Positions 1 through 6,459 are shown, numbered from the stretch's first letter. The stretch: DNA of 11,015 nt from JAAZHN01 sp964605575 (GCA_964605575.1 CAZSDG010000030.1:1-11015), one strand, 5' to 3'. Notes: generated from the letters alone by a model not told the origin. Numbers and translations: made by a program.

Positions 1-633
1 TGGGTTTTGTCTCATACATGTTACAAGTACATCTGAGTATGAGGCAATATTATTAGTTTTCATCGCAACAATATCACGATGTGGAAAAATCCGATCAAGA
101 TGAAGTTCCAAAGTATCTTCAATCGTAATAATTTTTTCATTCTCTTTAGTATGACTAGCTAGATACTTAACAAGTTCTGTTTTACCTGAACCAGTTTCAC
201 CACTAACGATTACATTACAATGACCTTCAATACATTTCAGTAAAAAATCATGGACCTCAACTGTTACATATTTTTCATTTAATAATTTATCTTTATTTAA
301 ACGGATTTTTGCTGGAGTTTTACGAATAACGCAAGCAATTCCGTTAGTTGCAATTGAATCATGTACAAAGTTTAAACGCAACTCTGTACTTTCTGCATCG
401 AGAAACGGATGGGCCATATTGAACGTTTTTCCCATAACATTGGCGCATTGAAAAGCTAGCTTTTCCATTAAAGCATTATTTACATCTGGTCTTTTAACTT
501 GAAAGACACCTTTAGATAATGTTTTTAAATATACATTAGCACCATTGCTAATTGAAATATCGGTAATATCATCATTTTCCAAAAACTCTTTCAAGGGGCC
601 AAAATCTAATTGTGAGAAAATAGCTTCATTCAA
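1..633 (-). CDS. cpaF: CpaF/TadA (VirB11-type) secretion ATPase, N-terminal part
   Basis: This is the hexameric ATPase that powers Tad/Flp pilus assembly at the inner face of the membrane. Only the first 211 codons are present; the C-terminus runs off the left edge. Residues 1-80 form the N-terminal domain. The family's arginine-bearing strands appear as LRLNF (about 86-90) and VIRK (102-105). Walker A is GETGSGKT at 145-152, followed by the acidic box TIEDTLEL at 170-177 with Glu172. A basic/QNP segment near 207-211 matches the place where the family has R-x-x-P. The reading frame opens with TTG at 633, seven bases after GGAGG. The ATG two codons inward lies in another frame and stops quickly, and the first in-frame ATG is at codon 56, inside the domain. 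The gene lies 24 bases after the CpaB-like gene in the same operon. CpaF is preferred over PilT/PilB because of the IRK strand and the neighbours. The family call is firm; the exact subfamily is less so. Confidence 0.87.
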   Translation of the reverse strand, partial: MNEAIFSQLDFGPLKEFLENDDITDISISNGANVYLKTLSKGVFQVKRPDVNNALMEKLAFQCANVMGKTFNMAHPFLDAESTELRLNFVHDSIATNGIACVIRKTPAKIRLNKDKLLNEKYVTVEVHDFLLKCIEGHCNVIVSGETGSGKTELVKYLASHTKENEKIITIEDTLELHLDRIFPHRDIVAMKTNNIASYSDVLVTCMRQNP

Positions 634-641
634 CTTTACCC

Positions 642-646
642 CTCCA
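642..646 (-). promoter_or_regulatory. Ribosome binding site for the cpaF TTG start
   Basis: GGAGG on the minus strand, followed by GGTAAAG and then TTG. The seven-base spacing is ideal and is the reason for choosing TTG as the start. Confidence 0.8.
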
Positions 647-657
647 ATTTATTCTTT

Positions 658-1464
658 TTATTCAGTTGTTCCGAATTGTTTTATTCTTTCAACTAGTGAA
701 TCACTAACAAAAACAGTTTCGCCAGCTGCAGCTGTATAAGCTTTATTTCTAACTACAGGCACTACAGCCATATCTGCAAACCCTCTATTTTTGGCAGTTG
801 CCACAAGTTCTAAAATATATGCCATTTCTTCTGGCACAGCAAACGCATAATATGAAGCCTTCTTTGGAGAGTTGCCTTCAAAAGCTGGATGACCACTATT
901 ATCCAATACTTCTAATACTTTTATACTCTTAATAAAAGGTCCATAGAAAATTTTTCCAGCTTTTTCACCACTTTTATAAACAATTTTTAAATATAAATCA
1001 ATAAAATCGTTTTTCATTATTGAATTACCAACTGGAGCACCTGTATCAGATAGTGTGCTGACATCTAATTTAAACTCATTAAATCCATCTGGCATATTAG
1101 CAGCAAAACTATTTGGTTGTTCATCACAATTGATAACATTTTCCTTGTAAAACAAACCATTCTTAGGAATAACTGTATTATATTTCACACACATGTTTCT
1201 AACTTGGTTACGGTTAACAATTAAATTCTCCAATTTGCCCACTTGATCTTTAGGCATAGTAATACTAGTAATTAAATCTTCAGTTATTAAAGACTTTGCA
1301 TCAATCATATCCTTAGCAATTGGTATAGTAACCGGTGTTGTCGCTGACTCAATTCTATATCTATAACCAAAATACAACACAACTATTCCGGCCAATACAC
1401 CTAAAATAGTAACTGTGTTTTTATTTGATATAAATCTTTTTAATGAATTTGTTAAGTTTCCCAT
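658..1464 (-). CDS. cpaB: CpaB/RcpC-like SAF-domain pilus assembly protein
   Basis: A 268-residue protein anchored by one N-terminal membrane helix (about 17-34), with the rest predicted outside. Residues 43-111 read as a SAF domain: TIPIAKDMIDAKSLITEDLI corresponds to the family's 'vara-I-aGt-I-t-dDL' pattern. Residues 125-230 resemble the RcpC/CpaB region, with KNDFIDLYLK standing where the family has a GD-x-VDV strand. In Tad/Flp systems CpaB is an extracytoplasmic assembly factor. Gram-positive homologues work without a secretin, and none is seen here. Cys92 and Cys113 could form a disulfide (inference). The start is ATG preceded by AAGGAG. The gene sits between a small membrane protein (21 bases upstream) and the CpaF-type ATPase, which supports the pilus role. 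Sequence divergence from well-known CpaB makes the family call good but not certain. Confidence 0.75.
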   Translation of the reverse strand: MGNLTNSLKRFISNKNTVTILGVLAGIVVLYFGYRYRIESATTPVTIPIAKDMIDAKSLITEDLITSITMPKDQVGKLENLIVNRNQVRNMCVKYNTVIPKNGLFYKENVINCDEQPNSFAANMPDGFNEFKLDVSTLSDTGAPVGNSIMKNDFIDLYLKIVYKSGEKAGKIFYGPFIKSIKVLEVLDNSGHPAFEGNSPKKASYYAFAVPEEMAYILELVATAKNRGFADMAVVPVVRNKAYTAAAGETVFVSDSLVERIKQFGTTE

Positions 1465-1485
1465 TTTATTCTCCTTATTATAATA

Positions 1486-1899
1486 TTAAGCCGCTGGTGG
1501 CAATTCCAATATAGCATCAATAGTATTTACCACATTAAAACTTGTTGAATCTCCAGCAACATTATATGTTGCTGATTTTGTAGCTACTCTAACACTTACT
1601 TTTGGTGGAGCTTCATACAATTCAAAGAAATCAATTTTATATTCACTCGTTGCAATTGTAATACTTTCAGAAAATCTTCTAATAAAGTTTTCAACAAACT
1701 TTTCTCGATTTATTTTTAATTCACCAGTCGCACGATAATGGGCTAAATCTACAGCATCATGTAAAGAAGCGTACGTAACCTCCTTTACAAGATAATAGTC
1801 TTGAGTACTTGTGGTTGTAAAGCTTTGTAATAACATCATTACTACTAATACGAATATTCCTAACGCTATTAACCAATATCCCCAAACACTTGCTTTCAT
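1486..1899 (-). CDS. Small single-pass membrane protein of the pilus operon (TadE/DUF5411-like)
   Basis: A 137-residue protein, first gene of the pilus operon. One membrane helix spans about residues 8-27, with almost nothing before it. It is followed by a helical region (38-80) containing DAVDLAHYR and FVENFIRRF, then a short beta-rich tail with the PPKVSVRV strand. That architecture, a hydrophobic N-terminal helix with a small extracytoplasmic domain, fits minor pilins or TadE/TadF-like components. The pattern also recalls small uncharacterised proteins (DUF5411-type) linked to pili in gut Bacilli; that link is from memory and is not proven here. No prepilin-peptidase site of the G-x-x-x-x-E type is visible. 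The start is ATG with AAAGAGTG upstream. Its function is assigned from neighbours only. Confidence 0.6.
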   Translation of the reverse strand: MKASVWGYWLIALGIFVLVVMMLLQSFTTTSTQDYYLVKEVTYASLHDAVDLAHYRATGELKINREKFVENFIRRFSESITIATSEYKIDFFELYEAPPKVSVRVATKSATYNVAGDSTSFNVVNTIDAILELPPAA

Positions 1900-1923
1900 C
1901 TAATCACTCTTTCTAAAACTTTC

Positions 1924-1940
1924 TAGGATATTTTATCCTA
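1924..1940. promoter_or_regulatory. Perfect 17-bp palindrome in the pilus operon leader
   Basis: TAGGATA, three T, TATCCTA: seven paired bases around a three-base centre. It lies about 6-22 bases after the predicted transcript start of the pilus operon, the usual place for a repressor operator or a small 5' mRNA hairpin. It has no trailing U-run leading away from a gene end and does not look like a terminator. The binding partner is unknown. Confidence 0.5.
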
Positions 1941-1952
1941 CTATTAATATCA

Positions 1953-1981
1953 ATTATACTTTGTTAAGACCCACTAGTCAA
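1953..1981 (-). promoter_or_regulatory. Sigma-A promoter of the pilus operon
   Basis: On the minus strand TTGACT (1976-1981) is followed after exactly 17 bases by a perfect TATAAT (1953-1958). Transcription should start near 1946, giving a leader of roughly 47 bases before the first pilus gene. Predicted from sequence alone. Confidence 0.82.
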
Positions 1982-1996
1982 GAATTAGCATGCGCT

Positions 1997-2044
1997 TTTA
2001 CAACTTTTTTATGAATTGCTATAAAATATCGCTCATGCTATACT
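1997..2044 (+). promoter_or_regulatory. Promoter region for the CPBP protease / phosphoesterase pair
   Basis: Two overlapping candidates. TTTACA (1997-2002) is 17 bases from TATAAA (2020-2025), which carries an extended -10 TGC. Alternatively TTGCTA (2016-2021) is 17 bases from TATACT (2039-2044), also with TGC. The first has the better -35. The region is back-to-back with the pilus promoter: their -35 boxes are only 15 bases apart. Confidence 0.6.
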
Positions 2045-2067
2045 TGTAAAGTAAGGAATGATGAAAA

Positions 2068-2736
2068 ATGAAAAAAATAAAAGACATCATATTATATGTT
2101 GCGCTTATAGTTACCAACATTTTAATTTTGCCAATAATTGCCGCCGTTATTACCAATAATTTTTTGGGAGAAAATGATTATTATTTGATGATTTCTATGT
2201 TAATTAGCTCGGTTATTTTGGCTATTTTTCTATTTATTATCAATAAAAAAACAATTATTTCCCATTTTAAAAAAATGAATTTTAAAATTATATTAAATAT
2301 TTTCACCAACTGGTTAATTATGCTAATTGTTATTACTGTCTTTTCAGTGATGCTCTCTTCTTTAACCTCTGATATACCTAAAAATGAAGAAATTATTCGC
2401 CAATTTATTTTTAAGAATCCTCTAATTACATTTATCAACGTCGCAATATTTGCCCCGTTTATAGAGGAAATCATTTATCGACTTTATCCTAGAAAATTTC
2501 TTAATAATAGAATTATATTTATCATAATTAGTTCCCTAGTTTTTGGTTTTATTCACGTACCTAATTTTTTCACAAGCATTGAAGCATTTGCTCATTTATT
2601 ACAATATTCTTTGATTGGCGGATTTATTGCTAATATGTATTACAAAAACAATAATATTGTTTCTTCAATGATATTTCATTCACTTCATAATACAATGGCA
2701 TTCCTATTAGTTCTGTTTTTACAAAGGTTTTTTTAG
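2068..2736 (+). CDS. CPBP family intramembrane metalloprotease
   Basis: A 222-residue polytopic membrane protein with several hydrophobic helices, including roughly 8-30, 39-58, 78-98, 119-131, 149-163 and 196-218. It carries all the CPBP (CAAX protease/bacteriocin-processing, Abi) motifs: EEIIYR at 133-138 (Glu133, Glu134, Arg138), F-x-x-x-H at 159-163 and H-x-x-x-N at 204-208. These residues form the glutamate/histidine active site of this intramembrane protease class, so the enzyme looks intact. Bacterial members process prenylated or peptide substrates or give bacteriocin self-immunity; the substrate here cannot be read from sequence. The start is ATG ten bases after AAGGA. One base separates its stop from the next gene, so the two are co-transcribed. 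It is divergent from the pilus operon, but a functional link to it is only a guess. Confidence 0.88.
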   Translation: MKKIKDIILYVALIVTNILILPIIAAVITNNFLGENDYYLMISMLISSVILAIFLFIINKKTIISHFKKMNFKIILNIFTNWLIMLIVITVFSVMLSSLTSDIPKNEEIIRQFIFKNPLITFINVAIFAPFIEEIIYRLYPRKFLNNRIIFIIISSLVFGFIHVPNFFTSIEAFAHLLQYSLIGGFIANMYYKNNNIVSSMIFHSLHNTMAFLLVLFLQRFF

Positions 2737-2737
2737 A

Positions 2738-3556
2738 ATGAATAAAAAAATTATTATTTCAACATTTTTAATCCTTGTTGGTTTATTCCTTTGGGCAAGA
2801 TATATTAGCACTAGTGGCTTAATCGTTAAAGAATATCCGTATTACAGTAATAAGTTACCAAAAGAATTTCACGGGAAAAAGATAGTTCATTTCACTGATT
2901 TGCACTTTTCAAAGTCTATCAATGAAAAAGAACTAAGTAAATTAATCAAAACTATCAATGATCTTAAACCAGATATTTGTGTTTTTACCGGTGATTTAAT
3001 TGATAAATATTACAAAATAAGTTCTAAAGAAAAAGAAATATTAATATCTAATCTTAAAAAGATTAAAACAAACTTAGGAAAATATGCCGTAAAGGGTAAC
3101 CACGATTATGAAAACATTTTTTTTGAAGAGATAATGACTAAGTCTGAATTTACTATCTTCAAAAACAATCATAAATTAATTTACTATAAAAGCCAAGTTC
3201 CGATACTTATTGCTGGAACTCCATCGATGCTAAAAGATGATGTGTTACTTGACGATACATTTAAAGACCAAAATGATTACTTCACTATTTATTTAGCTCA
3301 CGAACCAGATATATTAAACGATGCTAGAGGTTACAATATTGACCTGATGATGAGTGGTCACTCTCACGGTGGCCAGGTCAGACTCCCCTTTGCAGGTGCA
3401 CTATTTACACCATTAGGTAGTAAGACTTATTACGAGGAATATTATCATAAAGATGAAACATCATTATATATATCCAGTGGGATTGGAACATCTCTATTAA
3501 GAATAAGATTTCTTAATAAACCATCAATAAATTTATATAGAATATATAACAAGTAA
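2738..3556 (+). CDS. Membrane-anchored calcineurin-like metallophosphoesterase (YkuE/YaeI type)
   Basis: A 272-residue protein with an N-terminal membrane helix (4-22) followed by a full calcineurin-like phosphoesterase domain. The two-metal site is complete: D54-x-H56, GD at 85-86, GNHD at 120-123, His188 in AHEPD, and GHSHGGQ at 207-213. This arrangement matches YkuE/YaeI-type enzymes, some of which hydrolyse lipid or nucleotide diphosphate substrates at the membrane. The substrate here is unknown, and the lipid A precursor known for Gram-negative relatives is unlikely in a Gram-positive cell. It starts one base after the CPBP stop, with AAAGG (2723-2727) ten bases upstream lying inside the previous gene, so translation is probably coupled. 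A strong hairpin terminator begins at its stop codon. Confidence 0.88.
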   Translation: MNKKIIISTFLILVGLFLWARYISTSGLIVKEYPYYSNKLPKEFHGKKIVHFTDLHFSKSINEKELSKLIKTINDLKPDICVFTGDLIDKYYKISSKEKEILISNLKKIKTNLGKYAVKGNHDYENIFFEEIMTKSEFTIFKNNHKLIYYKSQVPILIAGTPSMLKDDVLLDDTFKDQNDYFTIYLAHEPDILNDARGYNIDLMMSGHSHGGQVRLPFAGALFTPLGSKTYYEEYYHKDETSLYISSGIGTSLLRIRFLNKPSINLYRIYNK

Positions 3557-3583
3557 AAAAGACACTTCATTAAGTGTCTTTTT
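3556..3583. terminator. Bidirectional intrinsic terminator
   Basis: AAAAAGACACTT, loop CATT, AAGTGTCTTTTT: a perfect 12-bp stem with a T-run on either strand. It ends the phosphoesterase transcript on the plus strand and lies four bases beyond the stop of the surface-protein gene on the minus strand, so it can serve both converging genes. Confidence 0.92.
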
Positions 3584-3587
3584 AATG

Positions 3588-5477
3588 TCAATAATATAAA
3601 ACGTTTACTTTACAACTTTGAATACTATTTATTCTAATTGTTATGCGATTACCACTCATAGAATGGCTAATTCCACCAGAACAATTATTAGTTATTTCTT
3701 CAAGTCCACGATAATTTGTCAATGTTATTGTGGTTGTATTTGTTGATCCATCAAAATAGACTGTTTTACTCATCAATGGTAACCAATTAGCAATTATCGT
3801 TATCGGATTATTAACTGGTTGACTAAAGTCATATAAACGACCGCCAGAGTACCAATTATCAAATTTGTATGCTGTTCTTTTTGGACTAACCATTGGCCTA
3901 GATGCCGTTCTACCGCGAATTATTTGTTGATTAGCAATTGTTGTTCCTCCATTTGTATCAAACGTAACCGTAACATAATCACCATTATAGGTAGCAATTA
4001 AAGAAATATTTGAATAAATTTTAGTTGAGAAATCAAACCTTGAACCATTTCTAGTCCAACCAATAAATTTGTATCCTGGTATTATTGGAGCCGTTATTGG
4101 GCTAACTGTATTTCCAGCAACAACAGATTTTGTTGCAAGTATTTTACCTTGATCATTGTAAAAATAAACAGCATATGTTGGTGGAATCACCTTAGTAAAA
4201 TAAACTGTACAAGTAATTGATCTACTAACATTTTTAACTGTTAGTGTCTTATTCCTTACAGAATATGATGCCGTACCAATATTACACTTAACTGAACTAT
4301 ATTCATAATCCGCTTTTGGCGCAATGCTAAATGTTACACTTTCGCCAGAACCAACAGTTTTACTACTAGTTGCTGGATTTCCATTCGATGATTTAGCTGT
4401 TACAGTATATCTTACCGGTTTAGGTGCAGCAGTTGAAGGCACAGGCGGTTTGCTTGAGCTTGAACTACTTGATGATGATACACAAACACCAATAATTGTA
4501 CAAGGCCTTGTATTTCCACAATTTGAAGTTTCTACCCCAGTACATTGGCTTCCGCAATCAGCTTCACAGCCACTACAAGCTGTCCACTCAGTATCAACAC
4601 AAGCTGGAATAACTGTTACCTCTTCAACAACTGGTTCTGTTTTGTTATAACCATCTGATACAACAACAATTATTTTTCCACTTTCTTCAAATTTATATTC
4701 ATTTTCTTCAGGAGTAACTTTTACCCAATTTTCACTATCAACTGTATATGAACAAACTACTTCTTCATCTTCTATTTCTGGACATACAACTTTAGCTGTA
4801 CTTGTCTCATCATCAACATTAATTGATGGTAGAGGAAGTTCTTTTATTTCAACCTCAGCCTCACGACTATATTCAACTCCTAAATAATCATTAGCTTTAA
4901 CTTGTACCTTGTATTTACCAGTCAATAATTCATCAAAACGGTACATTGGCGGTGGTGAATCTTGTTTAAAGTATTCACCATCATTTAATTTATATTGAAA
5001 GGCATTTAGTCTTAACCCATCGGGCGCAACTATTTTTGCAACAAAACTGTGAGTCGTTACATCAGATATTACTAATTTTACTTTGTCTTCATAATTAACA
5101 AGACATTTGCCGTCAACTAAATATTTAACAAGAACATCATCAAATCCACCATATTTAACATGGACTTTTCCTTTCATCGGTTCTTTTGTTTTAGGATTAT
5201 AGATTACTGGTTCCTTTTTTGAATCACTCTCTAAAAAGCCTTCTTTAATCAAAAACTCAATGGTTACACATTCTTCTTCAATCTCTTGAAGTTGTTTAAT
5301 GTTTTTCTTACCATATTCTTCAGCGGCTTTTTCAATCCTTGCAATTACATTCAAATAATCTTTTTCTAATTTATTTTTACTATATGCATTAAAAGCAATT
5401 AACCCAATAATCAATACTAAAATAGAAGCAATAATTATTACCCACTTAATTGGAAAGGTTTTTGTTTCTGTATACAT
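3588..5477 (-). CDS. Large membrane-anchored surface protein with Cys-rich module, Ser linker and InlB-type B-repeats
   Basis: A 629-residue protein when started at ATG 5477. Residues 11-29 form a membrane helix after a short cytoplasmic tail; the rest should lie outside. Then come a helix (37-60), an extracellular region, two Ig/FN3-like stretches (about 130-215 and 215-290), a Cys-rich module with eight cysteines (293-332), nine serines (334-342), a divergent B-repeat-like domain (355-430) and two InlB/Listeria-Bacteroides repeats (about 434-497 and 501-565). Both repeats show the usual Y-K-F-x-x-W and Y/F-D-F signatures. A 60-residue tail follows, with no LPXTG, so anchoring is by the N-terminus. 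Such repeats occur in adhesins and bacterial surface proteins; an adhesive role is inferred. The N-terminal helix layout recalls pseudopilins but lacks a prepilin cleavage site. A GTG at 5489 would add four residues but sits on the ribosome site, so it is rejected. Confidence 0.82.
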   Translation of the reverse strand: MYTETKTFPIKWVIIIASILVLIIGLIAFNAYSKNKLEKDYLNVIARIEKAAEEYGKKNIKQLQEIEEECVTIEFLIKEGFLESDSKKEPVIYNPKTKEPMKGKVHVKYGGFDDVLVKYLVDGKCLVNYEDKVKLVISDVTTHSFVAKIVAPDGLRLNAFQYKLNDGEYFKQDSPPPMYRFDELLTGKYKVQVKANDYLGVEYSREAEVEIKELPLPSINVDDETSTAKVVCPEIEDEEVVCSYTVDSENWVKVTPEENEYKFEESGKIIVVVSDGYNKTEPVVEEVTVIPACVDTEWTACSGCEADCGSQCTGVETSNCGNTRPCTIIGVCVSSSSSSSSSKPPVPSTAAPKPVRYTVTAKSSNGNPATSSKTVGSGESVTFSIAPKADYEYSSVKCNIGTASYSVRNKTLTVKNVSRSITCTVYFTKVIPPTYAVYFYNDQGKILATKSVVAGNTVSPITAPIIPGYKFIGWTRNGSRFDFSTKIYSNISLIATYNGDYVTVTFDTNGGTTIANQQIIRGRTASRPMVSPKRTAYKFDNWYSGGRLYDFSQPVNNPITIIANWLPLMSKTVYFDGSTNTTTITLTNYRGLEEITNNCSGGISHSMSGNRITIRINSIQSCKVNVLYY

Positions 5478-5488
5478 TAACTCACACA

Positions 5489-5494
5489 CCCTCT
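5489..5494 (-). promoter_or_regulatory. Ribosome binding site for the surface-protein gene
   Basis: AGAGGG on the minus strand, 11 bases before ATG 5477. The upstream GTG shares base 5489 with this site, which excludes it as the start. Confidence 0.7.
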
Positions 5495-5502
5495 ATGTTT
5501 AA

Positions 5503-5531
5503 ATTATAAACCAGATATTACTATATTTCAA
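5503..5531 (-). promoter_or_regulatory. Sigma-A promoter of the surface-protein gene
   Basis: TTGAAA (5526-5531), 17 bases, TATAAT (5503-5508) on the minus strand. The expected transcript start near 5496 leaves a leader of only about 19 bases to ATG 5477, which also argues against the GTG at 5489. Confidence 0.8.
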
Positions 5532-5551
5532 CCTAAATTTATGGTTTTTTC

Positions 5552-5580
5552 TTGACATTAGTATAGTTAACATATATATT
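5552..5580 (+). promoter_or_regulatory. Sigma-A promoter of the 165-residue unknown gene
   Basis: A perfect TTGACA (5552-5557), 17 bases, TATATT (5575-5580). The transcript should start near 5587, only a few bases before AAGGAAGAG. Back-to-back with the surface-protein promoter, the two -35 boxes being 20 bases apart. Confidence 0.82.
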
Positions 5581-5602
5581 AGTTTACCAAGGAAGAGATA
5601 AA

Positions 5603-6100
5603 ATGAATAAAAGTGATTTTCAAAGGGATTTAATTGTAATGAGTCTAGGAAATGGGTTAGAACATCTAAACATTGATAAATTAACTTTGCTTAATAAAAT
5701 TAACGCGATTGAAGAAGCATTAAAGATTTCAACGCTTTTTTGTAATTCGGATATCGAAGATCTAATTATCGAAAAATTGATTAATATAAGTAATTTAAAA
5801 GCAGAGATTATTAGTACAGAATACAATGAGGAACTGAATAAAAGAGTAATAGATTTAGATAGTGACGACATTGTAAAATATGCATTCAATATTGTTATTA
5901 CAAAATTATTACAGACACTAAACAACAATGGATTCTTCCTGACTGGGGATTATAAAGAAGACTATACTCAAGTTGAGTTTCTTCAAGATAATGGATTCAT
6001 CGATTTAGAAACCAAACTTAATTTTAGAATATTTTATCAAGCGATGTTTGAAAGACTTGTTACTTCAATAAACGAGCAAGCACAACATTATGAAAAATAA
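5603..6100 (+). CDS. Unrecognised 165-residue soluble protein
   Basis: I do not recognise this family. The protein is acidic, Leu/Ile/Asn-rich and predicted mostly helical, with no signal peptide, membrane helix, cysteine pair or clear nucleotide-binding motif; its single Cys is near residue 48. It falls into an N-terminal half (1-75) of short helices, a helical middle (85-108) and a C-terminal half with a GFFLTGDYKEDY loop (110-121). No obvious helix-turn-helix is visible. The gene has a near-consensus promoter and a strong AAGGAAGAG ribosome site five bases before ATG, so it is likely well expressed. It is divergent from the surface-protein gene and is followed by the EIIB-like gene, which has its own -10 box. 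A small cytoplasmic regulator or adaptor is possible, but this is inference. Confidence 0.75.
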   Translation: MNKSDFQRDLIVMSLGNGLEHLNIDKLTLLNKINAIEEALKISTLFCNSDIEDLIIEKLINISNLKAEIISTEYNEELNKRVIDLDSDDIVKYAFNIVITKLLQTLNNNGFFLTGDYKEDYTQVEFLQDNGFIDLETKLNFRIFYQAMFERLVTSINEQAQHYEK

Positions 6101-6105
6101 TAAGG

Positions 6106-6134
6106 TTTATATTTCATAAAAAATAAGGTATAAT
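6106..6134 (+). promoter_or_regulatory. Promoter of the EIIB-like gene
   Basis: A perfect TATAAT (6129-6134) with TTTATA (6106-6111) 17 bases upstream. The predicted start near 6141 lies after the TTG at 6139, which argues for ATG 6151 as the initiation codon. Confidence 0.62.
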
Positions 6135-6150
6135 TATCTTGGTGATAGAA

Positions 6151-6459
6151 ATGGAATATGTTTTAATTGCAATTTCTTTAATTATTATATCTTTAATCGT
6201 CATAAAGTACACAAGTAAATCATTCGACATTGAAGTCAATAAGTTAGTTAGCTATCTAGGTGGAAAAGAAAATATTATTGATGCTGAAGCTAACATGTCA
6301 AGATTAAAAGTAACACTTAAAAACCTAGAAAAAGTTGATAAGGATGGCATCCAAAAACTAGGAGCTAAAGGTATTGTTGAAATTGACAATCAACTTAAAA
6401 TTATTTTTGATAAAGATGCTAGAGCATTAAAAAAATATATTAAAGATATGCGCATATAA
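6151..6459 (+). CDS. Membrane-tethered PTS EIIB-like domain lacking the phosphorylated cysteine
   Basis: A 102-residue protein: a membrane helix at 2-19, a short linker, then a domain of about 75 residues that follows the glucose-family PTS EIIB fold pattern. Visible landmarks are the LVSYLGGKENI start (about 32-42), EANMSRLKVTL (46-56), the VDKDGIQKLGAKGIVEID stretch (62-79) and a final strand and helix. In active EIIB the central motif reads D/E-A-C-x-T-R-L and the Cys carries phosphate; here the equivalent position is Asn48 (codon AAC, 6292-6294). It therefore should not relay phosphate. No EIIC or EIIA is nearby, and the single helix cannot form a channel. A sensing, binding or structural role is inferred. 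ATG 6151 is chosen because GGTGA stands five bases upstream; TTG 6139 would add four residues. Confidence 0.74.
   Translation: MEYVLIAISLIIISLIVIKYTSKSFDIEVNKLVSYLGGKENIIDAEANMSRLKVTLKNLEKVDKDGIQKLGAKGIVEIDNQLKIIFDKDARALKKYIKDMRI

Noticed and set aside
1995..2051. Dyad CTTTTACAA ... TTGTAAAG around the CPBP promoter
   Set aside because: Arms are more than 40 bases apart and imperfect, in AT-rich DNA where such matches are expected by chance.
4324..4650. Open frame opposite the surface-protein gene
   Set aside because: Shadow of the Cys/Ser-rich region; no promoter or ribosome site and no recognisable protein character.
5478..5489. GTG start at 5489 for the surface protein (four extra residues)
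   Set aside because: The GTG shares a base with the AGAGGG ribosome site and would leave a leader of about seven bases from the predicted transcript start; ATG 5477 fits both signals.
5558..5587. Possible operator around GTTAAC in the divergent region
   Set aside because: Only the six central bases are symmetric; the flanks do not pair well enough to claim an operator.
6139..6150. TTG 6139 as start of the EIIB-like protein
   Set aside because: It lies before the transcript start predicted from TATAAT 6129-6134, while ATG 6151 has GGTGA upstream. An AAGG ten bases before TTG keeps it possible but less likely.
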